DNA from: JAICMB01 sp035295125
GTDB taxonomy: Bacteria > Acidobacteriota > Terriglobia > Bryobacterales > Bryobacteraceae
DNA: 64,000 nt
NCBI GenBank assembly: GCA_035295125.1
Contig: DATGJP010000095.1
Coordinates: 434,001 to 498,000 of the forward strand
Direction: 5' to 3'
Shown here: positions 39,856 through 48,713 of the stretch, in pieces
How the letters are laid out: the number at the start of each line of letters is the position of its first letter
Position numbering within the stretch: the first letter of the stretch is position 1
Position numbers and translations under genes: made by a program
The notes under the pieces: generated by a model
Told to the model about the DNA's origin: nothing
The model's input: only the letters and a program-made list of their open reading frames with translations
The model's database searches: none

Positions 39856-40959
39856 TTACTTGTCCGAGTAATAACCAGCGCGCGCCTGAACAATCAGGTC
39901 CTTCTTGCCGAGCGTCACAGCAATCGTGCGGTACCCTGAACTCCCGCCGGCCTTATCCGGCGTGTAGCCCAGGCTGTACTGATTCCGGAGTTCTTCCTCG
40001 ATCTCGTTGTAGATATCTTCAACCGTGTGCTTCTTCGAGACCTCAAAAAAGCTCCCGCCTGTCTCCTGGGAAAGCCGCTCGAGGATCTTTTTGCCATCGG
40101 GGCGCTGCTCCTGCTGAGGGTAACGCCCGCGCCCGCCACCCATGCCACCACCGCCCATTCCACCGCCGCCCATGCCTCCGCGACGCCCGCCCATTCGCGG
40201 ACCCATTCCATTGCCGTATGCCTCATGGTCCGCAAAGAGAATCGAGTAGACCAGGGTGTCGGCTCGCTGCGCCGATTCAATGGCCTCGGTCAGCGTCTCT
40301 TTGCTGCCACGGTCGACGCCGTCGCTCAGGACGATGACCGCCTTACGTCCGGTCTGGTTCTTGAGCACGTCGTTTGCGGCTAGATACACTGCGTCGTAGA
40401 GCGCCGTGCCGCCGCCCCCGCCGCCACGCCGGCCTCCCCGGCCACCGTAACCGCCGCCATCGTTTTGTCCGCCACCGCCGCCGCTCGTCCCTCCACCCGG
40501 TCCACCGCCACCGCCATATCTTTGCATTTGAGGCGCTTCCAGGAGATCGAGAGCATCCTGTAACTTCTTGCGTGAAGACGTCAGATCCTGAAGCAACTCC
40601 ACCTCGCGATCGAAGTGCAGCAGAAACCCATGATCCTTGTCCTCTCGCAGCACCTGATCGAGAAACCTCCGGCTGGCAGTCCGTTCCTGTCCCAGGACAT
40701 TACGCTGGCTGCCGCTCGTATCAATCAGCAGGCCCAGCGTCAGCGGCAAATTGGATTCCTGCGAGAAGTACGTGATCGCTTGCGGCCGGCCGTCTTCGGT
40801 CAGCGTAAAGTCTTCTTTCTTCAGATCCCGGACGATCTTGCCGTGCTTGTCGTGCACGGTCGCAAACACGTTGACAACTTTGACATCCGTTTTGAAAACC
40901 GTATTATCCTGCGCAGCCAGCAGAAACACGGGTAGGGCAATTAAGGCACTACGGGGCAT
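39856..40959 (-). CDS. Exported VWFA-domain protein (TIGR03436-type, Acidobacteriota)
   Basis: The ATG at 40959 is preferred over an upstream GTG. The 367-residue protein has a hydrophobic N-terminus (signal) and the lineage-typical opening TVFKTDVKVVNVFATVHDKHGKIVRDLKKEDFTLTEDG. A von Willebrand A domain follows with the MIDAS motif DTSGS (~78-82). Two Gly-rich inserts split it: ~148-185 and ~253-280. The C-terminal NQYSLGYTPD...YRTIAVTLGK is conserved in this family. It is thought to be surface or periplasmic. Ligand and role are unknown. It lies 26 nt after the hypothetical gene at the end of the zwf operon. Confidence 0.88.
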   Translation of the reverse strand: MPRSALIALPVFLLAAQDNTVFKTDVKVVNVFATVHDKHGKIVRDLKKEDFTLTEDGRPQAITYFSQESNLPLTLGLLIDTSGSQRNVLGQERTASRRFLDQVLREDKDHGFLLHFDREVELLQDLTSSRKKLQDALDLLEAPQMQRYGGGGGPGGGTSGGGGGQNDGGGYGGRGGRRGGGGGGTALYDAVYLAANDVLKNQTGRKAVIVLSDGVDRGSKETLTEAIESAQRADTLVYSILFADHEAYGNGMGPRMGGRRGGMGGGGMGGGGMGGGRGRYPQQEQRPDGKKILERLSQETGGSFFEVSKKHTVEDIYNEIEEELRNQYSLGYTPDKAGGSSGYRTIAVTLGKKDLIVQARAGYYSDK

Positions 40960-40991
40960 TAACACGGAAGATGCGCCGCAACGGGCGCAGG

Positions 40992-41318
40992 TTACACGAT
41001 TGCCGCTTCAGGGGCCACGGGATCGGCGGCCTGGGGAAGATGGGGGGCCGGCTCCCACCAGCGCGCCTCCTCGAACCCTATGTATTTCAAAATACGGAGC
41101 TGCCCCTCCGATTCCAAAATGTCGCCCACCTGCAGCGGATGATCGGACGATCGCAAGGTGAGCCAGGCGGCATAAGCCGTCGGAGCATCCACGTGGTCAC
41201 CGGGCTCATAGTCCTTCGGTTTCGCGATGCTGACTCCGCTGGTATGAGGCGCCCAGCGGAACTGCTGGCGCGGCGTGTCCTTCATGCGATGGATCTGGTA
41301 CACGGGCATGTTAGACAC
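40992..41318 (-). CDS. Conserved hypothetical protein (108 aa)
   Basis: This 108-residue protein starts MSNMPVYQIHRMKDTPRQQFRWAPHTSGV and contains WLTLRSSDHPLQVGDILE. It has no signal peptide or membrane segment, and I do not recognise the family. The middle (VDAPTAYAAWLTL...ESEGQLRILKYIGFEEARWW) suggests a small beta-rich fold. Its start overlaps the patatin stop by 1 nt, and codon use looks like its neighbours, so it is a real member of the operon. Confidence 0.7.
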   Translation of the reverse strand: MSNMPVYQIHRMKDTPRQQFRWAPHTSGVSIAKPKDYEPGDHVDAPTAYAAWLTLRSSDHPLQVGDILESEGQLRILKYIGFEEARWWEPAPHLPQAADPVAPEAAIV

Positions 41319-42085
41319 TATTGTCGCTCAAAACAATTCTGAACGGAATGTTTCACCGCAAGGGCATCCCGTTCGCCTTGCGCAATCCATCGCTCCGCCC
41401 GCGCCCGGTTCCAGTACAGCATCTCGCGCGATGTACCGAGCCCGCTCGACGGCGCGATGATTTGCGCCTCGACGCCGCGTGGGAGCGCCGGTTCGAAGCG
41501 GCTCAGTTTTCGAAGGGTCCTCACGACCAGCCACGGAATGGCGCCGGTCGGGACGGGGAGAACATTGATGCCCACGATGCGCTCGGCCCCCAATTCAGCC
41601 GCGGCCCACAGCGGAAGCACGTTGAGCAGCCCGCCATCGGAATGCAGGCGTCCCTCGATCCGCACCTGCGGAAAGATCCCGATAATGGCTGTGGACGCAA
41701 CCAGCAGATCCACCGTGATCTCAGGAGCGCGATGAATGCGCGGCGTAAGCGTGGCGAGCTCGGTCGTGACGAGCGCAAAATCGATCCTGGGCTGAAACGT
41801 AGCGAACGAATCCTCAACCTGCCCGCGCAGCAATGTGGAATCGAACACGCCGTGATGCAGCCTGCGGGGCAGCCGCCAGCGGTGGCGCTCGAAGCACTCC
41901 AGGCGTAGCCAGCGCTCTACCAGTTGATCCGGTGTGCAGCCGCCGGCGATGGCCCAGCCGTTGATGGCGCCGATTGACGCCCCCACCACCAGATCAGGCT
42001 GCAGAATATCCGAAAGGACTCTCCAGACACCGGCCTGGTACGCGCCAAACATTCCGCCGCCCGACAATACAAGCGCCGTTTTCAT
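41318..42085 (-). CDS. Patatin-like phospholipase
   Basis: This 255-residue hydrolase has the patatin catalytic pair: the nucleophile elbow GASIG with S37, and D150 in DGG. An oxyanion Gly-rich loop (LSGGGMFGAYQAGV) is at ~8-20. It likely cleaves acyl chains of membrane phospholipids. No signal peptide is visible, so it acts in the cytoplasm or at the inner membrane. Its start overlaps the capA stop by 4 bp. Confidence 0.92.
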   Translation of the reverse strand: MKTALVLSGGGMFGAYQAGVWRVLSDILQPDLVVGASIGAINGWAIAGGCTPDQLVERWLRLECFERHRWRLPRRLHHGVFDSTLLRGQVEDSFATFQPRIDFALVTTELATLTPRIHRAPEITVDLLVASTAIIGIFPQVRIEGRLHSDGGLLNVLPLWAAAELGAERIVGINVLPVPTGAIPWLVVRTLRKLSRFEPALPRGVEAQIIAPSSGLGTSREMLYWNRARAERWIAQGERDALAVKHSVQNCFERQ

Positions 42086-43035
42086 GCCGGCACAGGCGTC
42101 CGAACCCGCGGCACGGTCTGCACGATATCGACGGGAATCAGGTCGTACTTAATCATCCAGCCGCCCGCGAACACCGCTTCGACAACCAGGCCTTGCTGCG
42201 TTTCTTTGCGCTGAAACTGGTCGAAGATCAGATTGCCAAGCGAGTAGAAGATTACGCCGTGCTTGTACTCCTCCACCGTCTGCACCACGTGCGGATGATG
42301 GCCGACAACGATTCGCGCCCCGCCGTCGATCGCCGCGTGCGCAAACCGGCGCTGCTGCTCGTTGGGCTTGGGCTGATACTCAGTGCCGGCGTGCATCGAT
42401 ACGATAACGACGTCGGCGTGGTCCTTCAGGTTCGAGATATCGTCGGCGACATCCCCCGGGTCGATCATAGCGACGCGGTCGTCCGAGTCTTTGTAGTTTC
42501 CGTTGGACTGATCGAACGTGTAGGCGAGAAAGCCAAACTTCACGCCATTTCGCTCCAGAACCGCGCCATTGTGGGCGGCATCGCCATCGCGCCCCGTACC
42601 AACCACCGCGATGCCATGTTTTTCGAGCCAGTCGAGCGTGAAAGTGATCCCGTAGTCGCCGCAATCGCGGGCATGGTTATTGGCTGTGGAGACGATGTCA
42701 ATCCCGGCCAACTGGAGCGCTTGAATCATCTCCGGCGCCGTTTTGAAGATCATGCCGTGACGAGGCGGCTTCCCGCGGTCCGAGAACGGTGCTTCCAGGT
42801 TGACGAAAGCAATATCCGCCGCCGCGAAGAGGCTCGCGATATCGCGCATCGGGGCCGCTGGATCGTCGTTCGCTTCCGCCAGCGCTCCGACGTAACGCGA
42901 CATCATGACGTCTCCCCCGAAGATGATCCGGTTGAGCGGCATGAGTGGAGGTTGCCCGCTGAATGTGACCCCGGTGCGTCCAGGAAGAAGCCCAAGAAGC
43001 GGAACGGCCAGGAAACTACGGCGGGCGATCATCAC
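42082..43035 (-). CDS. CapA-family protein (poly-gamma-glutamate-synthesis-like metallophosphatase)
   Basis: This 317-residue protein begins MMIARRSFLAVPLLGLL, a Tat-like twin-arginine signal. The mature domain has IIFGGDVMMSR near 37-48, FVNLEAPFSDRG (~78), TANNHARDCGDYG (~116) and HHPHVVQ (~241). These are the metal-binding motifs of the PGA_cap/CapA superfamily. Capsule-linked CapA helps make or anchor poly-gamma-glutamate, but many relatives have other roles. Neighbouring genes do not point to a capsule. It overlaps patatin by 4 bp downstream and follows pgl by 3 nt. Confidence 0.87.
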   Translation of the reverse strand: MMIARRSFLAVPLLGLLPGRTGVTFSGQPPLMPLNRIIFGGDVMMSRYVGALAEANDDPAAPMRDIASLFAAADIAFVNLEAPFSDRGKPPRHGMIFKTAPEMIQALQLAGIDIVSTANNHARDCGDYGITFTLDWLEKHGIAVVGTGRDGDAAHNGAVLERNGVKFGFLAYTFDQSNGNYKDSDDRVAMIDPGDVADDISNLKDHADVVIVSMHAGTEYQPKPNEQQRRFAHAAIDGGARIVVGHHPHVVQTVEEYKHGVIFYSLGNLIFDQFQRKETQQGLVVEAVFAGGWMIKYDLIPVDIVQTVPRVRTPVPA

Positions 43036-43038
43036 TCG

Positions 43039-43764
43039 TCAGTTTTCCAGCAGCCGGGCGGCCTCCGCATCCATGTACCATGCCACGTCACGACCCTGAT
43101 TCGTGATCTGTGCCGGGTACCGTGGGGGATCAAACGGGTCCTTGAAAATGGCGCGCACCGGCTCGGCCTTATCCGCCCCCGCCACCAGCATCACCGTGTG
43201 TCGAGCAGCCAGCAGAACGCCCGGCAGCATCGTGATGCGCCACTGCTTCATCTTTTCGACCCACACGGCCGCGACAAGACCCTGGCGATCCCCAATCAGC
43301 GGCTCGCCCGGAAACAGGCTGGCTGTGTGCGCATCGGGACCGATGCCGCGATGGACCACATCGAAGTGGGGGATCTGTCCGTCGGCCACGCCGAAGAAGT
43401 GGCGAATCTCCTCGCCATATTGTTCGGCCGCTTCGTCCGCTGTAAGCTCGGCGCGCACCCGGTGGATGTTGCGGCTCGGAATGTGCGCCGGCCGGATCAG
43501 TGTCTCTTCCGCGAGGCGGTAATTGCTCTGTTGATCAGTCGGCGGAACGGCTCGCTCATCAACCCAGAACAGGTGCACCTGGCTCCAATCGAAGCGCGCC
43601 TTAGCCATATGTTCGAACATGGGGCGGGGTGACGAGCCGCCTGAAATCGCGAGGGTCGCAACGGACTCCCCCGATAGCTTTTCCTTCAACAACTGCAAAA
43701 TCTGGTCGCCGCAATGCGTTGCTGCTTCCACCGCATCGCGATACACATACCGCTGAATACTCAT
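43039..43764 (-). CDS. pgl: 6-phosphogluconolactonase
   Basis: This 241-residue enzyme hydrolyses 6-phosphogluconolactone in the oxidative pentose phosphate pathway. It contains LAISGGSSPRPMFEHM (~38-53), HLFWVDERAVPPTDQQSNYRLAEETL (~64-89) and the active-site region GIGPDAHTASLFPG (~143-156), where the usual G-H is A-H (DAHTAS rather than DGHTAS). The operon order zwf, opcA, pgl fixes the call. It overlaps opcA by 4 bp. Confidence 0.94.
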   Translation of the reverse strand: MSIQRYVYRDAVEAATHCGDQILQLLKEKLSGESVATLAISGGSSPRPMFEHMAKARFDWSQVHLFWVDERAVPPTDQQSNYRLAEETLIRPAHIPSRNIHRVRAELTADEAAEQYGEEIRHFFGVADGQIPHFDVVHRGIGPDAHTASLFPGEPLIGDRQGLVAAVWVEKMKQWRITMLPGVLLAARHTVMLVAGADKAEPVRAIFKDPFDPPRYPAQITNQGRDVAWYMDAEAARLLEN

Positions 43765-44678
43765 TCCAGGATTCTCCGGAAGATTGGATCGGGACCTACG
43801 ATCGAAAGCTCTTCCCGCAGCAATGACTGCTCGTTCCGCTCGGGCAGCGCCACTCTCCTGCTCATGTCATTCATGGTGACCGTAGCAGATGTAGCGTCTT
43901 CGAGGGTAATGCTGACAGATCCGGCGGCGCCCTCAAGTACGACACGAACCTGATTCTCTTGCGTGGTAATCACCTCAGCCTGAGGCACCGCCTTCCGAAA
44001 CCACGTTTCCAGGTATCGCGCACCAGTCCCGGAATATGAAAGCACTACGCGACGGACCTGGCCCGAATTCTCAAATGCCTGGGCTACCAGTTGACGGAGA
44101 GGCGTGAGACGGGTCCATGCCAGATCGATGACATTGCGCCCGGCATCGTTCGAGCTCTTGACGAAACGGTACGCCGCCTCCTGATCGTCAAATCGCGCGG
44201 AATCGATTATGATTTTCGTCGCCAGCGTGAAAAGCTGCTGAAACTCGGAATCGAGCGCCAGGCGCGGACTGCGCGCCCACAGTACCACCGGGAGGTCGGG
44301 AACGGTCAGGGCCAGCATCAGTTTGGGAACATCAGCCAGGCGCGAGACCGGCGTACTGATCTCGATCTCTTCGCAACAAATCTGCTGGCGCTTGCCGAAA
44401 GGCATCCAGCACTGCGCGAAGACGCGTGCGTCGAGCGTACCGCCGTCCGACGGATCCACACGCAGCACAATCGCGCGGCTGGGGTGCTCGTGAATCAACT
44501 CGGCGATGGTCAGGCCGACTTCTTGCGTATCCTCGCGCTGCTCCAGCCCCACGATGAGGGTCATGGCACAGGCCCGAATAACGCCGGAAGCGTTCTTCTC
44601 TGTGTCCGGCTTCGCGAGGTCGATCCACAGTTTCGCCAAATCCTTCAGGATTCGCTCCGGCTGAACCGCGGCGGGCAT
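43761..44678 (-). CDS. opcA: Glucose-6-phosphate dehydrogenase assembly protein OpcA-like
   Basis: This 305-residue protein matches OpcA, which activates G6PDH through redox or allosteric control in cyanobacteria and is widespread in Actinobacteria. Recognisable segments are RACAMTLIVGLE (~34), HPSRAIVLRVDP (~65) and LTVPDLPVVLWARSPR (~124-139). It lies between zwf and pgl, each overlapped by 1-4 bp. That context strengthens an otherwise moderate sequence match. Confidence 0.82.
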   Translation of the reverse strand: MPAAVQPERILKDLAKLWIDLAKPDTEKNASGVIRACAMTLIVGLEQREDTQEVGLTIAELIHEHPSRAIVLRVDPSDGGTLDARVFAQCWMPFGKRQQICCEEIEISTPVSRLADVPKLMLALTVPDLPVVLWARSPRLALDSEFQQLFTLATKIIIDSARFDDQEAAYRFVKSSNDAGRNVIDLAWTRLTPLRQLVAQAFENSGQVRRVVLSYSGTGARYLETWFRKAVPQAEVITTQENQVRVVLEGAAGSVSITLEDATSATVTMNDMSRRVALPERNEQSLLREELSIVGPDPIFRRILE

Positions 44679-46201
44679 TATGGAACCCTCCAGTGATGCC
44701 CCTGGCGCGCAAGCATATCATCGGATGCCTGTGGTCCCCAGGTTCCAGCGGCATAATTCGGGAAGCCGAATTTCGTGCTGGCCCACGCGTCGAGAATCGG
44801 CTGCACCGCGATCCAGCTCGCCTCCACCATGTCCTGTCGCGTGTAGAGCGTAGGGTCGCCGATCATGGCGTCAAGCAGCAGCGTTTCATATGCGGTGGGC
44901 GAGCGCTCTCCAAAGCTCGCACCATAGTTGAAATCCATCGAGACCGGGCGCAGTCGCATGCCGCTGCCGGGCTGCTTGGAGAGAAAACGCAGCGAAATCC
45001 CTTCTTCCGGCTGGATCCGGATGATCAGGAGGTTGGGACGCGACACATCCTGCAGCGTCCCGTCGGCGAACACCGAGTGCGGCGCCGAGTTGAAGAAAAT
45101 GGCTATGTCGGTGATGCGCTTGGGGAGCCGCTTGCCGCTGCGGAGATAGAACGGAACACCCGCCCAGCGCCAGTTATCGACGAAGAAAGTCACGGCGGCA
45201 TAGGTATCGGTCTGTGAATTCGGATCCACCCCGGACTCCTGCCGGAAACCGGGAACATCTTCGGTGCCGATGCGCGCCGCTCCGTATTGCCCGGCTACGG
45301 CGTATCGCCCGACATCGGCTGGCTTCATGGGCCGGATGGAGCGCAGGAACTTCGCTCGTTCATCGCGCACGGCGTCGGCTTCGAATACGGCGGAAGGCTC
45401 CATGCCGATGGTGGCCATCACCTGCATGAGGTGATTCTGAATCATGTCGCGTAGCGCGCCGGCTTCCTGGTAATAAGCTCCGCGCCCCTCGACACCGATC
45501 GATTCCCCCGCGGTGATCTGAACATGATTGATGTAGCGCCGGTTCCACAACGGCTCGAATATGCCATTGCCAAACCGGAACGCCAGGATATTCTGAACGG
45601 TTTCTTTCCCAAGATAGTGATCGATGCGGTAGACGTGATTCTCCGCGAAGACCTTGTGGATGTCGTCGTTGAGCTTCCGGGCGGTGGTCAAATCATGGCC
45701 GAAGGGCTTCTCGATGATGACGCGGCGCCAGCCGTCTCCGTGATTCAGGCCGACGGCCCCCAGGCAGTCCACCACCGGCGCGTAATAACTGGGCTGAGTG
45801 GAAAGATAGAACAGCACGTTGCCGCCGGTCTGGTGCGATTGCTGCAACTCGTCAAGACGGCCGCTGAGTTTCTCGTACATCGCGTGGTCCTGCAGGTCAC
45901 CCGCGATGTAGAAAAGGTTGCGTTCGAAGCTCTCCCAAAGGCCGGCATCGAACGGGCTGTCCTCCAGGAACTTCTCAACAGACTCGCGCATCTTGGCGCG
46001 GAAGTCCTCGTCGGACATGGCCGTGCGCGAGTTGCCGAGAACCGCGAAGGTCGGCGGAATACGGCGTTCGTACGCGAGGCGATAGAGCGCGGGCATCAGT
46101 TTGCGCTTGGTCAGATCGCCGTTTGCGCCGAAGATCACGATCGCGCAGGCGGGTGCCCGTCGTTCAAAACGAAGGGGGTCGGCAAATGGATTGTCGGCCA
46201 T
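44678..46201 (-). CDS. zwf: Glucose-6-phosphate 1-dehydrogenase
   Basis: The preferred start is ATG at 46201 (507 residues); an upstream extension to 46300 is unlike the family. The NADP-binding IVIFGANGDLTKRKLMPALYRL lies at ~19-40 and the active-site RIDHYLGKE at ~188-196, followed by NHVQITAGESIGVEGRGAYY. The enzyme makes 6-phosphogluconolactone and NADPH. It is the first gene of a tightly packed six-gene operon (zwf, opcA, pgl, capA, patatin, hypothetical). NADPH supply and lipid or envelope functions may therefore be co-regulated. Confidence 0.96.
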   Translation of the reverse strand: MADNPFADPLRFERRAPACAIVIFGANGDLTKRKLMPALYRLAYERRIPPTFAVLGNSRTAMSDEDFRAKMRESVEKFLEDSPFDAGLWESFERNLFYIAGDLQDHAMYEKLSGRLDELQQSHQTGGNVLFYLSTQPSYYAPVVDCLGAVGLNHGDGWRRVIIEKPFGHDLTTARKLNDDIHKVFAENHVYRIDHYLGKETVQNILAFRFGNGIFEPLWNRRYINHVQITAGESIGVEGRGAYYQEAGALRDMIQNHLMQVMATIGMEPSAVFEADAVRDERAKFLRSIRPMKPADVGRYAVAGQYGAARIGTEDVPGFRQESGVDPNSQTDTYAAVTFFVDNWRWAGVPFYLRSGKRLPKRITDIAIFFNSAPHSVFADGTLQDVSRPNLLIIRIQPEEGISLRFLSKQPGSGMRLRPVSMDFNYGASFGERSPTAYETLLLDAMIGDPTLYTRQDMVEASWIAVQPILDAWASTKFGFPNYAAGTWGPQASDDMLARQGHHWRVP

Positions 46202-46380
46202 CGCTCTATCGTAGCGTGCGAGGCCGAACGGCGGAGCAGACTTTAGCTCAATACCAGGCTGCGGCAAGGCGGAGCGGGCATTCAGCGCCTTTGGACTCAC
46301 CAGGAACGCGCAGGCGAAACCGAAACCGCCCGCGCGCCACCATACCTACAGCCCATTGCGCTTTAACGTGCTTCTGAACC

Positions 46381-47052
46381 TCAGATAGACTGTTTCCGAA
46401 GGCGCAGTTCGAAGCCGATTCCCCTGGCGTCGATCTCACCTTGTCCAAAGTTGCTGATCACCGCCATGCGCTCTAACTCGTCGCGCGTGTAGGCCCGCTT
46501 GAGGAGGCATAGGCGGAAAGTGTACCGGGTGAGAAAACGGTCGAATGCCGAGACGTGCATATCGCGGATTTCGGCGTCGATGTCCTGGTGCGTGGCATCT
46601 CTCCGAAGATCGAAAATGGAGGCTTGGCCGCCCGGCTTTAAGACACGGTGGATCTCGTTCAGCGCCCCGATGGGATTCGAGAAATTCTTGAACGCGGCCA
46701 TGCAGACGACGTAATCGAAGGATGCATTCGCGAATGGCATTTCCGAAGCATTGCCATGGCGCACATCGATGGAGACACCCGCGCGCGCGGCGTTTTCCTG
46801 CGCGATCCGGACGAAGGACTCACTGATATCCAGCGTGGTGACGCGGCGGCCGGTCTTGGCGATTTCGATAGCCAGGTACCCGGGGCCCGGAGCCACTTCG
46901 AGAATGCTGCCTCCCGCCGGCACTCGCGCGGCTACAGCGTCGCGCGCAGCTTGAAAACGGCGCGTATCGCGGGCGGTGTTTTTCGCGTACCACGTTGCAA
47001 TCGGGCCTTCCATTCCGATGCCTTTATACGGTTTCTGGTGAGTTGCGGTCAT
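46381..47052 (-). CDS. Class I SAM-dependent methyltransferase
   Basis: The start at 47052 has AGGAG upstream; an earlier ATG at 47085 does not. The 223-residue protein has the SAM motif EVAPGPGYLAIEIA (~53-66) with acidic VTTLDISESFV after it, and motif FDYVVCMAAFKNFSNP (~113). IHRVLKPGGQASIFDL (~135) is typical of the Methyltransf_11/25 families. It is divergent from the TetR regulator at 47157, and three operator-like palindromes lie between. This suggests that the regulator controls it. The substrate is unknown. Confidence 0.88.
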   Translation of the reverse strand: MTATHQKPYKGIGMEGPIATWYAKNTARDTRRFQAARDAVAARVPAGGSILEVAPGPGYLAIEIAKTGRRVTTLDISESFVRIAQENAARAGVSIDVRHGNASEMPFANASFDYVVCMAAFKNFSNPIGALNEIHRVLKPGGQASIFDLRRDATHQDIDAEIRDMHVSAFDRFLTRYTFRLCLLKRAYTRDELERMAVISNFGQGEIDARGIGFELRLRKQSI

Positions 47053-47086
47053 ATATGCTCCTTTCGTAGCTAACGCCGCTTGCATT

Positions 47087-47140
47087 AGCTAACACTGTTA
47101 GCTTATCAAATGAACATTGTTCCGTCAAGCGAACATTGTT
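47087..47140. promoter_or_regulatory. Operator array of the TetR regulator (three palindromes)
   Basis: Site 1 is a 17-bp perfect palindrome: AGCTAACA (47087-47094), C, TGTTAGCT (47096-47103). Site 2 is GAACATTGTTC (47112-47122). Site 3 is AACATTGTT (47132-47140), followed by AGC like site 1. Centres are 22 and 19 nt apart, close to two helix turns. A further half-site TAGCTAAC is at 47067-47074. They lie between the methyltransferase and tetR starts, as expected for a regulator of both. Confidence 0.75.
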
Positions 47141-47156
47141 AGCATAGAGTCGAGAG

Positions 47157-47843
47157 ATGAGCATTCTGCCTTACCGGAAAGCCGAGCGCAAACAGAAGCG
47201 GCGTCAGCTCGATCAGGCGCAGGTGGTTCACGCGGCGCTCGAATTGCTAGACGAAGTGGGCTTGGACGAGTTGACCATGCGGCGATTGGCCGACCGGCTG
47301 GGCGTTAAGGCCGCCTCATTGTACCGGCATGTAAAGGACAAAGAAGAGCTCCTCGCATTGCTGGGCGACGAGATCAGCGGAGAGATCCCGCTCGCCAGCC
47401 CGTCCGGATCGTGGCGCGAGCAGTTGACCGCAATGGCCTGGAACGTGCGGCGCGGGCTTCTGGCGCACCGTGATGCCGCGCGGGTGCTTGCCGGCACACC
47501 GCCTTTTGGACCGCGGCGCCTGAAGCACATCGAGGACGTCCTGCGGGTGCTGCGTTCGGCAGGCTTGAGCCCCTCTGAGGCGGCTCGCGCGGCTTACCAC
47601 TGCAACAACTTCATCATGGAGTTCGTCGCCGATGAAATGCGGTTTGCGGCGTTTGCGTCCGCTCCGCGTTCCAGCCGGAAGAAGATATTCACCCAGGCGC
47701 GTAAGCATTTCCAATCGCTGCCACGGGAGGAATACCCGAACCTGGTGGAACTCGCGGGGGAATTGAGCGAGGACGACCAGGACGGGCTCTTTCAGTTCGG
47801 GCTGGAGGTGTGGTTGCGGGGAATCGGGGACTTAGCCAAATGA
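47157..47843 (+). CDS. TetR/AcrR-family transcriptional regulator
   Basis: This 228-residue protein has an N-terminal helix-turn-helix: VVHAALELLDEVGLDELTMRRLADRLGVKAASLYRHVKDKEELL (~23-66). The C-terminal ligand domain (~80-225) includes HRDAARVLAGTPP and a helix pair resembling the TetR_C class of TetA-type repressors. The operator array upstream shows self-regulation is likely. The ligand is unknown. Confidence 0.93.
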   Translation: MSILPYRKAERKQKRRQLDQAQVVHAALELLDEVGLDELTMRRLADRLGVKAASLYRHVKDKEELLALLGDEISGEIPLASPSGSWREQLTAMAWNVRRGLLAHRDAARVLAGTPPFGPRRLKHIEDVLRVLRSAGLSPSEAARAAYHCNNFIMEFVADEMRFAAFASAPRSSRKKIFTQARKHFQSLPREEYPNLVELAGELSEDDQDGLFQFGLEVWLRGIGDLAK

Positions 47844-47924
47844 TGGGCGCTTGTAACGGTTCACTGATACGCTTGTAACGCCGCGCTGGTACAATTCACG
47901 AATAAGTGGGGAGGCCTATCAGGC

Positions 47925-48713
47925 ATGTGCATATCCCATTCGGTCGGCAAGCACGGAACCAACAGTTGGGCCGATGTCAAAATGATCCAGATTCTCCTGA
48001 ACGAGAACCTGGGCCGTCTCATTCCTTATGCGCCGCTCGGTATCGATGGCCACATCGGCCAGCATACGATCGACATGATTGCAGAGTTCCAGCGCCGCGT
48101 GATGAACAACAGCAAGCCAGACGGCAAGGTCGATCCCGGAGGGCAGACCCTGAAAGAACTGCGCAACGGCATGAGCTCGGGCCTGGACGAGGATAAGCTC
48201 CGGGGCATTATGATCTATGCTGACGACGTCCGGATCAGTCGCTACTACCAGGCGCTGGTTACCCAAATGACGAACAGCCAGATCAATACGCCGCTGCGGA
48301 TCGCTCATTTTTTGGCGCAGGTGGGTCACGAGAGCGGCGACTTGCGTTACAACGAGGAAATTGCCGATGGCTCGGCTTACGAGGGCCGCACGGATCTGGG
48401 GAACACCCAACCGGGTGATGGGCCCCGCTTTAAAGGACGGGGATTGATTCAGCTCACCGGCCGCAGCAACTATGTTAAGTTCGGCACTGCGCGCAGCCGG
48501 GACTTCGTCACCCCTCCCAACTACCAGTTGATCGCCACGGATCCAAACCTCGCGGTGGACGTGTCGTGCTGGTATTGGACCACACATGGGCTGAATGCAT
48601 TAGCCGACGCGGACAATCTGAATGGCATCACATATATCGTCAACGGTGGATACAATGGACTCGCGGATCGCAAAGCACACCTCGATCGTGCCAAGTGCCT
48701 GCTGGTTCCCTAG
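47925..48713 (+). CDS. GH19-type muramidase with N-terminal peptidoglycan-binding domain; candidate antibacterial toxin
   Basis: This 262-residue protein has a peptidoglycan-binding helical domain (~10-80: TNSWADVKMIQILLNENLG ... GIDGHIGQHTIDMIAEFQRRV). The catalytic region is chitinase/lysozyme-like GH19, with HESGDLRYNEE at ~135-145 and FKGRGLIQLTGRSNY at ~169-183. E136 fits the catalytic acid. No signal peptide is visible, so it must be exported by a dedicated system (or by a phage-like route) to reach peptidoglycan. The next gene overlaps it by 59 bp and encodes an exported XAC2610-like protein. In Xanthomonas, a GH19 muramidase of this kind (XAC2609) is a secreted toxin neutralised by periplasmic XAC2610. 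Confidence 0.8.
   Translation: MCISHSVGKHGTNSWADVKMIQILLNENLGRLIPYAPLGIDGHIGQHTIDMIAEFQRRVMNNSKPDGKVDPGGQTLKELRNGMSSGLDEDKLRGIMIYADDVRISRYYQALVTQMTNSQINTPLRIAHFLAQVGHESGDLRYNEEIADGSAYEGRTDLGNTQPGDGPRFKGRGLIQLTGRSNYVKFGTARSRDFVTPPNYQLIATDPNLAVDVSCWYWTTHGLNALADADNLNGITYIVNGGYNGLADRKAHLDRAKCLLVP

Noticed and set aside
41974..43632. 552-codon open frame opposite capA and pgl
   Set aside because: Antisense shadow; Arg/His-rich translation without domain features, while the minus-strand genes show conserved active sites.
46202..46300. N-terminal extension of G6PDH
   Set aside because: The added residues are Pro/Ala-rich and unlike the family. The ATG at 46201 gives the normal length.
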